Source: Enterobacter cloacae subsp. cloacae ATCC 13047
Lineage (GTDB): Bacteria; Pseudomonadota; Gammaproteobacteria; Enterobacterales; Enterobacteriaceae
Direction of reading: 5' to 3'
Length of the DNA stretch: 64,000 nucleotides
NCBI RefSeq assembly: GCF_000025565.1
Contig: NC_014121.1
Location: forward strand, 310,001-374,000
Shown: piece by piece, positions 37,728 through 45,416 of the stretch
How the letters are laid out: every line of letters begins with the position of its first letter
How positions within the stretch are numbered: position 1 is the first letter of the stretch
The notes under the pieces: model-generated
The model's input: the letters and a program-made list of their open reading frames with translations, nothing else
The model's database searches: none
Told to the model about the DNA's origin: nothing
Translations under genes and position numbers: made by a program

Positions 37728-38459
37728 ATGAAACCGGCGATTCTGGTGGTTGATGACGATACGGCAGTGTGCGAGCTGCTGCAGGATGTGCTCAGCGAGC
37801 ACGTCTTTACGGTGCTCGTCTGCCATAACGGACAGGACGCACTGAACCGGGTTCATCAGGAACCGGGAATTGCCCTGGTCCTGCTGGACATGATGCTGCC
37901 GGATATCAACGGCCTGCAGGTCCTGCTGCAGTTGCAAAAGCAACGCCCGGATCTGCCGGTAGTGATGCTTACCGGGCTGGGGAGTGAGTCTGACGTGGTG
38001 GTAGGGCTGGAGATGGGTGCCGACGACTACATTGGCAAACCGTTTAATCCGCGTGTGGTGGTCGCCCGGGTTAAAGCCGTGCTCAGGCGTACCGGAGCGC
38101 TGGCGGCCGACACGCCCGCGCCACGAGTGGCGGGCATTGCTTTTAATGGCTGGACGCTGGATACCACCCGCTGCGAACTGATCGATCCGCAGCGTAACCC
38201 CGTACCGTTGACCCAGGGTGAATACGGCCTGCTGCTGGCGCTTACCCAGAATGCCCGCCGGGTACTGAGCCGCGAGCAGCTGCTTGAGCTGACCCACAGC
38301 GAAAGTGCCGATGTGTTTGACCGCACCATCGACGTGTTGATCATGCGCCTGCGCCGGAAAATCGAAGCCAATCCGCACCAGCCCGCATTAATCAAAACGA
38401 TCCGCGGGCTGGGCTACGTCTTTGCCGCCGATGTCTGTCATCCCGATAGGGCGGCGTAA
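37728..38459 (+). CDS. OmpR/PhoB-family response regulator
   Basis: A 243-residue two-domain regulator. The receiver domain (residues 1-120) has the acidic pocket VVDDD, phospho-acceptor Asp54 in LVLLDMMLPDING, Thr82 and Lys104 (IGKPF). The C-terminal winged helix (about 130-235) has the OmpR signature LTQGEYGLLLAL...RVLSREQLL...TIDVLIMRLRRKIE...TIRGLGYVF. No kinase gene adjoins it. The only sensor kinase in the window is the hybrid kinase at 47115, on the far side of the rare-sugar operon, and the two may be partners. It is divergent from fdhF and convergent with lpxO, with 4 bases between the stop codons. Confidence 0.93.
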   Translation: MKPAILVVDDDTAVCELLQDVLSEHVFTVLVCHNGQDALNRVHQEPGIALVLLDMMLPDINGLQVLLQLQKQRPDLPVVMLTGLGSESDVVVGLEMGADDYIGKPFNPRVVVARVKAVLRRTGALAADTPAPRVAGIAFNGWTLDTTRCELIDPQRNPVPLTQGEYGLLLALTQNARRVLSREQLLELTHSESADVFDRTIDVLIMRLRRKIEANPHQPALIKTIRGLGYVFAADVCHPDRAA

Positions 38460-38463
38460 GTGC

Positions 38464-39372
38464 TTACGTTATGGCAGCGACAATAAGCGCGGCGAAAATC
38501 GCCGTGATGACCAGGTACTTCAGTGCGTAATAGAGCTTCCTATTGCGCTTCTTCAGACGCTGACCGCGTTCTCGCCCGGCGTGCACATATTTGAAGATAC
38601 GGTTGATTCCCCCGGTGCGGTCGTTATCGTCATTGGGGGAGCTGGCCGCTGACATCAGCGTTGTCCCGACCCAGTGGTTAACCGCCTGCGCCCAGCGCCA
38701 TTTCATCGGACGTTCGATATCGCAGAAGAGAATAATCCGCGTGTGATCCGATTTATTCTCCGCCCAGTGCACGTAAGTTTCATCAAAGATGACAGCCTCA
38801 CCGTCACGCCAGCTGTGGCGCTGCTGGTCAACCTCTATAAAGCAGCGATCGTCATTTGGCGTGACCAGGCCTAAATGGTAACGAACCGAGCCGGCGTAGG
38901 GATCGCGATGCTTGCCGAGCTTCGCGCCCGCCGGGAGTTCGGCAAACATTGCCGCTTTCACGGACGGGATCTCACTCACCAGTTGTGTCGTAACGGGGCA
39001 CAGGATCTGAGCCGAGGGATGCGCATCGGCATACCATTTGAGGTAAAACCGTTTCCAGCCGCGTTTAAAGAAGGTGTTAAAACCGGCATCGTTATGATTT
39101 TGTGCCGCCTTGATATGATCCTGCAAACGCAGCGCCTCTTCGCGAATGACCTCCCAGTTTTCCGTCAGTTTATTTAATTCCGGAAAGCGCTCGGTTTCAA
39201 AAAAGGGCTGTCTGGCGGGCAGCGAAGAGAACGCCGTCATAAACATATTGATAGGCGCCATAAAGGTGGAGTGGTCGAAAAGTTGACGGGAAAGCGTCTG
39301 TTTTTCTTTGCCGCGCGAATGCGCATAAATAACACTGATAATAAATATAGCGATGATAATTGCTGCGAACAT
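38464..39372 (-). CDS. lpxO: Lipid A 2-hydroxylase LpxO
   Basis: A 302-residue Fe(II)/2-oxoglutarate dioxygenase that adds a hydroxyl group to the secondary myristate of lipid A in Salmonella and Klebsiella. An N-terminal membrane anchor (FAAIIIAIFIISVIYAH) and a C-terminal hydrophobic segment (LVITAIFAALIVAAIT) flank the catalytic jelly-roll. The iron-binding HxD is His155-Arg-Asp157 (KHRDPYAG); the distal histidine is probably His202 (YVHWAENKSDHTR), with Arg212 binding 2-oxoglutarate. In Salmonella lpxO also lies beside fdhF, as I recall. It appears monocistronic. Confidence 0.93.
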   Translation of the reverse strand: MFAAIIIAIFIISVIYAHSRGKEKQTLSRQLFDHSTFMAPINMFMTAFSSLPARQPFFETERFPELNKLTENWEVIREEALRLQDHIKAAQNHNDAGFNTFFKRGWKRFYLKWYADAHPSAQILCPVTTQLVSEIPSVKAAMFAELPAGAKLGKHRDPYAGSVRYHLGLVTPNDDRCFIEVDQQRHSWRDGEAVIFDETYVHWAENKSDHTRIILFCDIERPMKWRWAQAVNHWVGTTLMSAASSPNDDNDRTGGINRIFKYVHAGRERGQRLKKRNRKLYYALKYLVITAIFAALIVAAIT

Positions 39373-39491
39373 TTTTCCTTGTCCTCTGTATCTCTCATTT
39401 CGGAAAAGCGTGTGGGCAATATGTTGCCCACGCCGAATGTGCCAGACGCAGAGAGTGTAGTTCGGCTATGCAAAATTCATAGAACTGTAAT

Positions 39492-39509
39492 CAAAAATCG
39501 CAATTTTTG
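39492..39509 (-). terminator. Weak stem-loop after the sugar-kinase gene
   Basis: CAAAAAT-cgca-ATTTTTG is a perfect but AT-rich 7-bp stem, 6 bases beyond the stop codon on the minus strand. It is the only candidate terminator for the sugar operon. Confidence 0.35.
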
Positions 39510-39514
39510 TTAAT

Positions 39515-40522
39515 TTAGGCGCTGCTCTCCTGAATAAAGCGCGTCAATTCCTCCAGCGTTTTTGCTCCATAAATGGCATTCGCGGCCAGCAGGCTTGCCC
39601 GGGCGCAGGCATGCGCCAGGTAAATACTCTCTGCCAGCGGCAGCGATTCATGACAGCCATATAAGAAACCGGCACAAAAGGCGTCGCCCGCGCCGACGCT
39701 GCCAATAATCTCCTCCTGAGTCAGCCTCCATGAGGGGATCCAGCGTCCTTCTTCGTTTGCGGCTTCTCCCCAGGCACCTTCCGGGCAGTGGATCACCACC
39801 CGCTGCCGGACGCCTGCCGCCAGCAGCTGCGCGGCGGCTTCAGCGATGTGGGCAACGTGTGGTGCGTCGTTGCCGTCGCGCATCTCAAGGCCGCTAAATT
39901 CTCCGGCTTCCAGTTCGTTAATGACCAGATAATCGAGATGACGCAGGGCAGGGAGGACCAGCGGCTGATAGCGCGGATCGCCCTTGCGGGAGACCAGATC
40001 AAGCGAGGTTTCATACCCCTGCTCGCGCATCTGCGCCAGCAGCCGTGCGCTGCGGGTGCCGTATTCGTCATCTGGCATATCCAGACTGTCGAGCAGCAGC
40101 AGGTAGCCGAGGTGGAAGATTTTCATTGTGCCGTCGAGACGGTCAAACGCGGGGAGATCCAGCAGGCGGTTGGCCCCGGGAGAGTGGAAAAAGGTGCGCT
40201 GTCCGCTGGGGTCGGCCATCACCTGCGACATGGAGGTTGGCGCAAAGGTGGTGCGCTGTACGCGCTGTCGATTGACGTGATACTGGTCGAGCATTGCCAG
40301 AATGTAGTCCCCGTCGCTGTCTTCGCCAATCAGCCCCACCGCCTGCAGCGGCAGGCCGACGTGCATTTTCGCCAGCGTCAGCAGGACGTTAAGCGGCGCG
40401 CCGCCGGTGGAACGCTCGCTGTGGGTAATTTCTGCCAGCCAGCCGCGTTCCGGCCATTGCACGATCTGGTGAACGTGATCCACCAGCATATTGCCCGCGG
40501 CGATGATCCCTTTGCGTTCCAT
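39515..40522 (-). CDS. PfkB-family carbohydrate kinase
   Basis: A 335-residue ribokinase-fold kinase. The substrate-side motif GGAPLNVLLTLAKM is near residue 40, and the C-terminal signature GSVGAGDAFCAGF holds the catalytic base Asp280. It overlaps or abuts the aldolase gene (shared base 40522), so the two are coupled. With an isomerase and a class II aldolase upstream it most likely phosphorylates the ketose made by the isomerase before aldol cleavage; whether at C1 or another carbon is not visible. Last gene of the operon. Confidence 0.9.
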   Translation of the reverse strand: MERKGIIAAGNMLVDHVHQIVQWPERGWLAEITHSERSTGGAPLNVLLTLAKMHVGLPLQAVGLIGEDSDGDYILAMLDQYHVNRQRVQRTTFAPTSMSQVMADPSGQRTFFHSPGANRLLDLPAFDRLDGTMKIFHLGYLLLLDSLDMPDDEYGTRSARLLAQMREQGYETSLDLVSRKGDPRYQPLVLPALRHLDYLVINELEAGEFSGLEMRDGNDAPHVAHIAEAAAQLLAAGVRQRVVIHCPEGAWGEAANEEGRWIPSWRLTQEEIIGSVGAGDAFCAGFLYGCHESLPLAESIYLAHACARASLLAANAIYGAKTLEELTRFIQESSA

Positions 40523-41385
40523 TATGCCTGCCCCGCGCTGCCAAAGATGCGCATCTGTTCGGCGACCGTATCGGTAATCGCCTCTTCTATGCCCAGCAGC
40601 AGCTCGGCAAACTCATCGTACAGCGGCTGGCGGTTGGCCATACGCTGCTCAACGGCGGAAAGCGCGGCCTGGGACATGCCGGTATAGAAGTTGATTTTAT
40701 GAATACCAAGTTCAATGGCGCGACGAAAATCAGCATCGCTGATCCCGGAGCCGCCGTGCAGCACCAGTGGCAGGCCGGTCTGCTGGCGAATGGCGTCCAG
40801 ACGGGGGAAATCGAGCTTTGGCTCGCCTTTATACTTGCCGTGCGCGTTGCCAATGGCGACGGCCAGCGCGTCAATGCCGGTTGAATCGACAAATTCCCGT
40901 GCCAGCTGCGGGTCGGTAAAGTACGCTTCATCCGCATGGCCGTAGAGCGCTCCGCCTTCATCGCCACCGACGGCACCTAACTCTGCCTCCACCGACACGC
41001 CCACCGCGTGACACATCTTCACCACTTCACGCGTCTGACGAATATTCTCCTCGTAGCTCAGTGTCGAGCCATCGAACATCACGGAGCTGAACCCTAAGCG
41101 CAGGGCGCGCACCACGGCGTCAAAGTGCAGGCCGTGGTCGAGGTTGAGTACCACGGGGATCGCGTGGCGGGCGGCTTCGTACTTAACCGCTTCGACAAGC
41201 GACTCCAGCGACACATATTTAAAATGCACTTCGGCGATGTTGATGATAAAAGGCGAGCGCTCCTGCTTCGCCGCGGCAAACAGGGCGCGCAGGAAGTGGG
41301 TGTCGAGAACGTTGAACGCACCCAGCGCGTAGCGATGTTGCCTGGCGTGCGCAAGACCGTCGGCAAGAGAAATCAATGGCATCAT
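40522..41385 (-). CDS. Class II (zinc) ketose-phosphate aldolase
   Basis: A 287-residue class II aldolase of the FbaA/GatY/AgaY type. The catalytic aspartate and a zinc histidine are in NLDHG (Asp83, His84); further zinc ligands are His182 (NAHGKYKG) and His210 (VLHGGSGI). The length is close to GatY and tagatose-bisphosphate aldolases and shorter than FbaA. It should cleave a ketose phosphate to dihydroxyacetone phosphate and an aldehyde. It lies 7 bases after the isomerase gene. The substrate is inferred from neighbours only. Confidence 0.9.
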   Translation of the reverse strand: MMPLISLADGLAHARQHRYALGAFNVLDTHFLRALFAAAKQERSPFIINIAEVHFKYVSLESLVEAVKYEAARHAIPVVLNLDHGLHFDAVVRALRLGFSSVMFDGSTLSYEENIRQTREVVKMCHAVGVSVEAELGAVGGDEGGALYGHADEAYFTDPQLAREFVDSTGIDALAVAIGNAHGKYKGEPKLDFPRLDAIRQQTGLPLVLHGGSGISDADFRRAIELGIHKINFYTGMSQAALSAVEQRMANRQPLYDEFAELLLGIEEAITDTVAEQMRIFGSAGQA

Positions 41386-41392
41386 TTACCCC

Positions 41393-42079
41393 TTATATCC
41401 GAAACAGGTTGTACTCGTTGCACAGTACCAGCACCGCCGGTTCGTCTTCTTCGATGTTGTTATAGCGGGCAACGGGCTGCAAAAAGTGGTTGTCGTGTTC
41501 ATCGTCATTGACCGATGACACTTCGCCCACCAGCACGTCGCCAAAACCGCGTTCACCCCAGAAACTGTGGTACAGGCCGGGCGTCAGACAGATGCTCTCC
41601 CCTGGTGTAAGGCGCAGCTGGCTGCCGGGGGCGTGGGTCTGCTGGCAACCGTCTATCGTGACGGTGACGTCAGTGTTTTCGGTCTCTGCATGTGCACCGG
41701 CATTCCATAACTCAATAATGAGATTTCCACCGCCGCGGTTGATGATGTCCTCCCGTTTGCGCCAGTGAAAATGCATGGGCGTGAGCTGACCGTCGCGTAC
41801 GTGCATGATTTTTTCGGCGTAGCATTTTTCATACGGCGTGCCGTTTGGTGAGCCGTTGCGCAGGGTAAACAGCGTGAGCCCCTGCGCGGCAAAGCTGCTG
41901 CCGCCAAAGGCCGTTACGTCCCAACCGAGCTTAAGATCAAACACTTCCTGCCAGGCGGCCTGATCGAGCTGTTGCCATTTTGTGGGTGGGAAGCTGGCAA
42001 AAGGGGGGAGATGCACGTCGTGCATGGAGAAAAACTGCCGCGTGTGGCCGAGGATTTCGTTGATTTCGGAGCGTTTCAT
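41393..42079 (-). CDS. D-lyxose ketol-isomerase family protein
   Basis: A 228-residue cupin-fold isomerase of the D-lyxose isomerase family. The metal site is MHFHWRKREDIINRGGGNL (His, His, Glu) with a further histidine in LTPGLYHSFWGE. Characterised members convert D-lyxose to D-xylulose and D-mannose to D-fructose with Mn2+. From memory an E. coli O157:H7 homologue in a very similar ABC-transporter/aldolase/kinase cluster has this activity. The ribosome-binding site is AAGGAG. An IS element now lies 48 bases upstream, between this gene and the importer genes. Confidence 0.9.
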   Translation of the reverse strand: MKRSEINEILGHTRQFFSMHDVHLPPFASFPPTKWQQLDQAAWQEVFDLKLGWDVTAFGGSSFAAQGLTLFTLRNGSPNGTPYEKCYAEKIMHVRDGQLTPMHFHWRKREDIINRGGGNLIIELWNAGAHAETENTDVTVTIDGCQQTHAPGSQLRLTPGESICLTPGLYHSFWGERGFGDVLVGEVSSVNDDEHDNHFLQPVARYNNIEEDEPAVLVLCNEYNLFRI

Positions 42080-42117
42080 GGGGACTCCTTGTGTTTTTTG
42101 TCGGCCCAGTCCCCTCT

Positions 42118-42126
42118 CCCTGTGGG
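42118..42126. repeat. Left target-site duplication of the IS element
   Basis: CCCTGTGGG immediately precedes the left IS end and is repeated exactly at 43406-43414. With the IS removed, the sequence rejoins to CCCTCTCCCTGTGGGAGAGG plus GTTAGGGTGAGGGC, an intact palindromic repeat. Confidence 0.96.
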
Positions 42127-42138
42127 CTGAGGGATCCC

Positions 42139-42174
42139 CAGTAATATGGTCATGCCACCATGACCATATTACTG
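42139..42174. terminator. Perfect 16-bp hairpin inside the left IS end
   Basis: CAGTAATATGGTCATG (42139-42154) and CATGACCATATTACTG (42159-42174) are perfectly complementary around the 4-base loop CCAC. The hairpin covers the transposase stop codon and the left terminal repeat. No T run follows, but such a stem would impede transcripts or protect the mRNA 3' end. Confidence 0.75.
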
Positions 42175-43325
42175 TACTCTTTTCCCAGCTTTTTCATCTC
42201 GTTAACTATATTCAGCCGTCTCACTTTTCCTGGCTCATGCCGGATGACTTCTTCTGCCAGACTCAGGTATGACAGAACCCGTCTGTGCCTGATGCTGCTT
42301 GCCTGATAGTGCCAGTGTAAACACTGCCTTTCTGCCCTGTAACCTGCCAGCCACATCACCAGGCTTGCCATTGCCGCGACCATATTCAGCACTTCCAGTC
42401 GCCCTTTTCCCTGACTCCGGCTCAGCCTCAGACCGAACCCGAAGCGTGGACTTTTGTCGTCCCGGAAGTTTTGTTCTATCTGCATTCTGCGGCTGTACAG
42501 GGCCATTATCTGGTGCGGCTCCAGTCCCTCTGCATTACTGAACAGCAGCCAGGGCTCCCGCGCGCTACTGCGGTGTTCCCGCTGTGTTTTCGGCATCCCC
42601 CCTTTTCCCTGACGCCCTGCGTCAGGGCGCTTATGCAGATAGAACCGGCCGTAACAGGGCGTTCGTGGTTTACGGGACAGGACACCGTAACCCACGCAGA
42701 CCGGTTGTCCGGTAGCCTCAAGCTCACTGATTTTCATCCACTTTTTATCTCCGTCCAGCCGGAAGCTGATGCAGCCCCTGACCCTGCCGGTGAAGCTCCA
42801 GCCCAGCTGGCTGACATGCCGGAACCAGTCTGTCCGGAAGCCTGCATCCGTAATGATGGTGACGGCTTTATCTTTCGGGATGGCATCATGCAGGCGGTCA
42901 AGGAAGCGGCACTGTACATCGCTGTTCTGCGCCAGCTCTGCGGGGACAACCTCACTCATAAGCGGCAGTGAGCGACCATTACAGACCAGGCTTGCCCGCA
43001 GAAGATACCAGTTCCTGTCATGCCAGCCTGTCCAGTCGACAGCAATCACACAGAAGGGCATCAGGGAGGTGATGGTATGTGTGAGCAGGTGCTGAATACG
43101 GGGAATATCCCGGTGAAGGGCGGTATTACCCAGGGCACGGTCAACACGTTTAATTTTATTTTTGACGTGCGCCCTGCCGGGAAGAGAGCGACCAAGGCTG
43201 GTCAGGGTCAGATCCGCACCGTGCGTGAGGGCAACTGCCATGGAAACAAGAACATTAATCCGGAAGCTGTGAACGTCCGGTAAAGACGCGGAGAAAAATT
43301 TCTGGCAGACTGTCTGTAAAGGCAC
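42150..43325 (-). CDS. IS4-family transposase
   Basis: A 391-residue DDE transposase related to that of IS10. The first catalytic Asp is Asp97 (VIAVDWTGWHD), the second Asp160 (TIITDAGFRTDW), and the Glu is Glu284 in the YREK signature Y277-SR-R280-MQI-E284-QNFRDD-K291. These are all intact and the frame is full length, so the enzyme is probably active. Its orientation matches the disrupted sugar operon. Confidence 0.96.
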   Translation of the reverse strand: MPLQTVCQKFFSASLPDVHSFRINVLVSMAVALTHGADLTLTSLGRSLPGRAHVKNKIKRVDRALGNTALHRDIPRIQHLLTHTITSLMPFCVIAVDWTGWHDRNWYLLRASLVCNGRSLPLMSEVVPAELAQNSDVQCRFLDRLHDAIPKDKAVTIITDAGFRTDWFRHVSQLGWSFTGRVRGCISFRLDGDKKWMKISELEATGQPVCVGYGVLSRKPRTPCYGRFYLHKRPDAGRQGKGGMPKTQREHRSSAREPWLLFSNAEGLEPHQIMALYSRRMQIEQNFRDDKSPRFGFGLRLSRSQGKGRLEVLNMVAAMASLVMWLAGYRAERQCLHWHYQASSIRHRRVLSYLSLAEEVIRHEPGKVRRLNIVNEMKKLGKEYSNMVMVA

Positions 43326-43405
43326 GATGAGGTCTCTTCTGATTTGTTAGCGCAACCAGTAGATCACACTTCATCGTGCTTTTCATTTTTCTGGGGAACC
43401 CTCAG

Positions 43406-43439
43406 CCCTGTGGGAGAGGGTTAGGGTGAGGGCATCGGG
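43406..43439. repeat. Right target duplication and remnant of the disrupted palindromic repeat
   Basis: CCCTGTGGG at 43406-43414 repeats the base run left of the IS. It continues as AGAGGGTTAGGGTGAGGGCA, the right half of the CCCTCTCCC-family repeat whose left half (CCCTCTCCC) lies at 42112-42120. Confidence 0.93.
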
Positions 43440-43450
43440 CCGCGCAATTG

Positions 43451-44392
43451 TTACTTAACCGTCCACCCCTTATACGTGCCGACGTTCTTTTTATCGATCA
43501 TCGTCACCGGGATCAGCACAGGCTCTTTCGGCGCCGGTTTGCCCTGTAGAATGTCATAGCCGATCTCAACCGCTTTTGCCGCCATGACCTGCGGATCTTG
43601 TGCCGGCGTCGCCACAAACAGGGAGTTTTCCCGCTTCAGGGCTTCTTCGCCGTCCGGGCTACCGTCCACACCAACGATAAAGAACTCGTTGCGTTGCGCT
43701 TGCTTCGCCGCCAGATCGGCACCGATCGCGGTCGGATCGTTAATCGCGAAGACGCCATCGATCTTCGGATTGGCCGCCAGCAGCGAGGTCATGACTTCCA
43801 GGCCCCCTTCGCGGCTGCCCTTGGCGTTCTGGTTATCGGAGAGCACTTTGATATCCGGGTGTTTTTTGAACTCTGTCTGGCAACCTTCCACACGGTTCTG
43901 GACGGCAGAGACCGGCGGTCCGTTGATGATCACCACATTGCCTTTGCCGTTCAGGCGGTCGGTGATGTACTTACAGGCCATTTCGCCCGCCTGGGTGTTA
44001 TCGGAGGTGATCGTCGCGTCTGCACCTTCTGCCGCCACGTCAACCGCGACCACCACGATCCCGGCCTCTTTCGCGCGTTTCACCGCCGGGCCGATCCCTT
44101 TAGAATCTGCGGCGTTGAGGATGATCATGTCCACTTTGGCGGCAATAAAGTTGTCGATCTGCGCCACCTGCTGGCCCAGATCGTACCCGCTGGAGACCAG
44201 CGTCACTTTGACGTTATCCCCCGCCAGCTTGCGCGCCTCCAGCTCGGCACCTTTGGTGATCTGCACGAAGAACGGGTTGGCCAGGTCACCCACCGTTACG
44301 CCGATGGACTTCAGATCTTTCGCCTGCGCAAACGGCGTTGCGGCAAGCAGCGCGCCAGCACAGAGCGCTGTCACTAAGGGCTTCAATCTCAT
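43451..44392 (-). CDS. Sugar ABC transporter substrate-binding protein
   Basis: A 313-residue periplasmic binding protein of the ribose/galactose (RbsB-like) class. The signal peptide is MRLKPLVTALCAGALLAATP with cleavage near AQA-K. The mature protein begins DLKSIGVTVGDLANPFF, the standard RbsB-type first strand; aromatic and Asp/Asn/Arg sugar contacts are scattered through the two lobes. The ATG at 44392 follows GAGGAAGAG; the frame is open 12 codons further but without a signal. It is the third gene of the importer, 28 bases after the permease. The sugar is presumably the isomerase substrate, D-lyxose or a relative. Confidence 0.93.
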   Translation of the reverse strand: MRLKPLVTALCAGALLAATPFAQAKDLKSIGVTVGDLANPFFVQITKGAELEARKLAGDNVKVTLVSSGYDLGQQVAQIDNFIAAKVDMIILNAADSKGIGPAVKRAKEAGIVVVAVDVAAEGADATITSDNTQAGEMACKYITDRLNGKGNVVIINGPPVSAVQNRVEGCQTEFKKHPDIKVLSDNQNAKGSREGGLEVMTSLLAANPKIDGVFAINDPTAIGADLAAKQAQRNEFFIVGVDGSPDGEEALKRENSLFVATPAQDPQVMAAKAVEIGYDILQGKPAPKEPVLIPVTMIDKKNVGTYKGWTVK

Positions 44393-44420
44393 GCTCTCTT
44401 CCTCACGTAGGGTATTGTTG

Positions 44421-45416
44421 TTATGCACTTTGATGGTGTCGGGTACGGTATTTGTCGATCAGCACCGCAATGATGATCACCGCCCCTTTGATCACCAGTT
44501 GCCAGAAGTAGGAGACGCCCATCAGCGTCATGCCGTTGTTGAGGGTGGCGATAATCAGCGCTCCCACCAGCGTGCCGGTGATCGTGCCGATCCCGCCAAC
44601 GAAGCTGGTGCCGCCGAGGATCACCGCCGCAATCGCATCCAGCTCGTAACCCATGCCCAGGTTTCCGTTGGCGCTGTAGAGGCGCGACGCGCTCATCACA
44701 CCGCCTAACCCGGAGAGCAGGCCGCTCATGCCATACACAAACAGCAACACCAGCCAGACTTTGATGCCCGTTAAGCGTGCCGCCTGCATGTTGCCGCCTA
44801 CCGCATAGATGTGAACGCCAAGCGTAGTGCGACGCAGGATAAACCAGCACACCACAATCACCGCCAGGGCAATCACCACCAGCCACGGCACGGGGCCAAG
44901 ATAGTTATTGCCTATCCACTCAAAATTGATGTTCGAGTTAATCACCGTCGTGCCATCGGCCAGCAGGTACGCTGCGCCCCGCAGTGCCGTGTAGGTGCCG
45001 AGGGTGACAATAAACGGTGGCAGTCCGGCAAAGGCCACCAGCGCGCCGTTGAACAGCCCCAGCACCAGGCCGAGCATCAGCGCGGCGGGAATAGAGAGCC
45101 CGGCGAATTCCGGTATTAACGACACCACCATCGCGGCGACCGCCGTGGTACCCAGAATCGACCCGACGGAGAGGTCAATCCCCCCGGTCAGGATGATGAA
45201 GGTCATCCCTGCCGCCAGCACGATGTTGATCGACGCCTGACGGGTAATGTTGAGCAGGTTGCTTTCGGTAAAGAAGTTAGGGGCGATAAAGCCAAAAACC
45301 GCCACGATCAGGATGAGAATGGGCAAAATGCCGACCGTTTGCATCAGATCGCTCATCAGCATTTTTTTGGCGGAGGCAGATTTTGCCACCTGCTGCGGAT
45401 GGGTTGGAGTTGTCAT
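44421..45416 (-). CDS. Sugar ABC transporter permease (RbsC-like)
   Basis: A 331-residue permease with 8-10 hydrophobic segments, of the RbsC/AraH class. The cytoplasmic coupling loop [15 protein letters not shown] motif reads [20 protein letters not shown], a hallmark of this class; RbsC-type [10 protein letters not shown] near residue 97 is also present. It overlaps the ATPase gene by 4 bases, so they are coupled. A homodimer is expected in the membrane. Confidence 0.94.
   Translation of the reverse strand: MTTPTHPQQVAKSASAKKMLMSDLMQTVGILPILILIVAVFGFIAPNFFTESNLLNITRQASINIVLAAGMTFIILTGGIDLSVGSILGTTAVAAMVVSLIPEFAGLSIPAALMLGLVLGLFNGALVAFAGLPPFIVTLGTYTALRGAAYLLADGTTVINSNINFEWIGNNYLGPVPWLVVIALAVIVVCWFILRRTTLGVHIYAVGGNMQAARLTGIKVWLVLLFVYGMSGLLSGLGGVMSASRLYSANGNLGMGYELDAIAAVILGGTSFVGGIGTITGTLVGALIIATLNNGMTLMGVSYFWQLVIKGAVIIIAVLIDKYRTRHHQSA

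Larger units (their letters stand above)
42127..43405 (-). mobile_element. Complete IS4-family (IS10-like) insertion sequence, 1279 bp
   Basis: The ends are CTGAGGGATCCCCAG (42127-42141) and, read inward from the right, CTGAGGGTTCCCCAG (43405-43391): 15-bp inverted repeats with one mismatch. They resemble the IS10 end CTGAGAGATCCCC. A perfect 9-bp target duplication flanks it, the size made by IS10 and IS50. One full-length transposase gene fills the element. Intact ends, duplication and gene suggest a recent insertion. It belongs to the IS10-like branch of IS4; the exact IS name needs ISfinder. Confidence 0.95.

Noticed and set aside
43584..44708. 374-codon plus-strand frame opposite the sugar-binding protein
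   Set aside because: It is antisense to an ABC substrate-binding protein with clear signal peptide and fold; no independent support.
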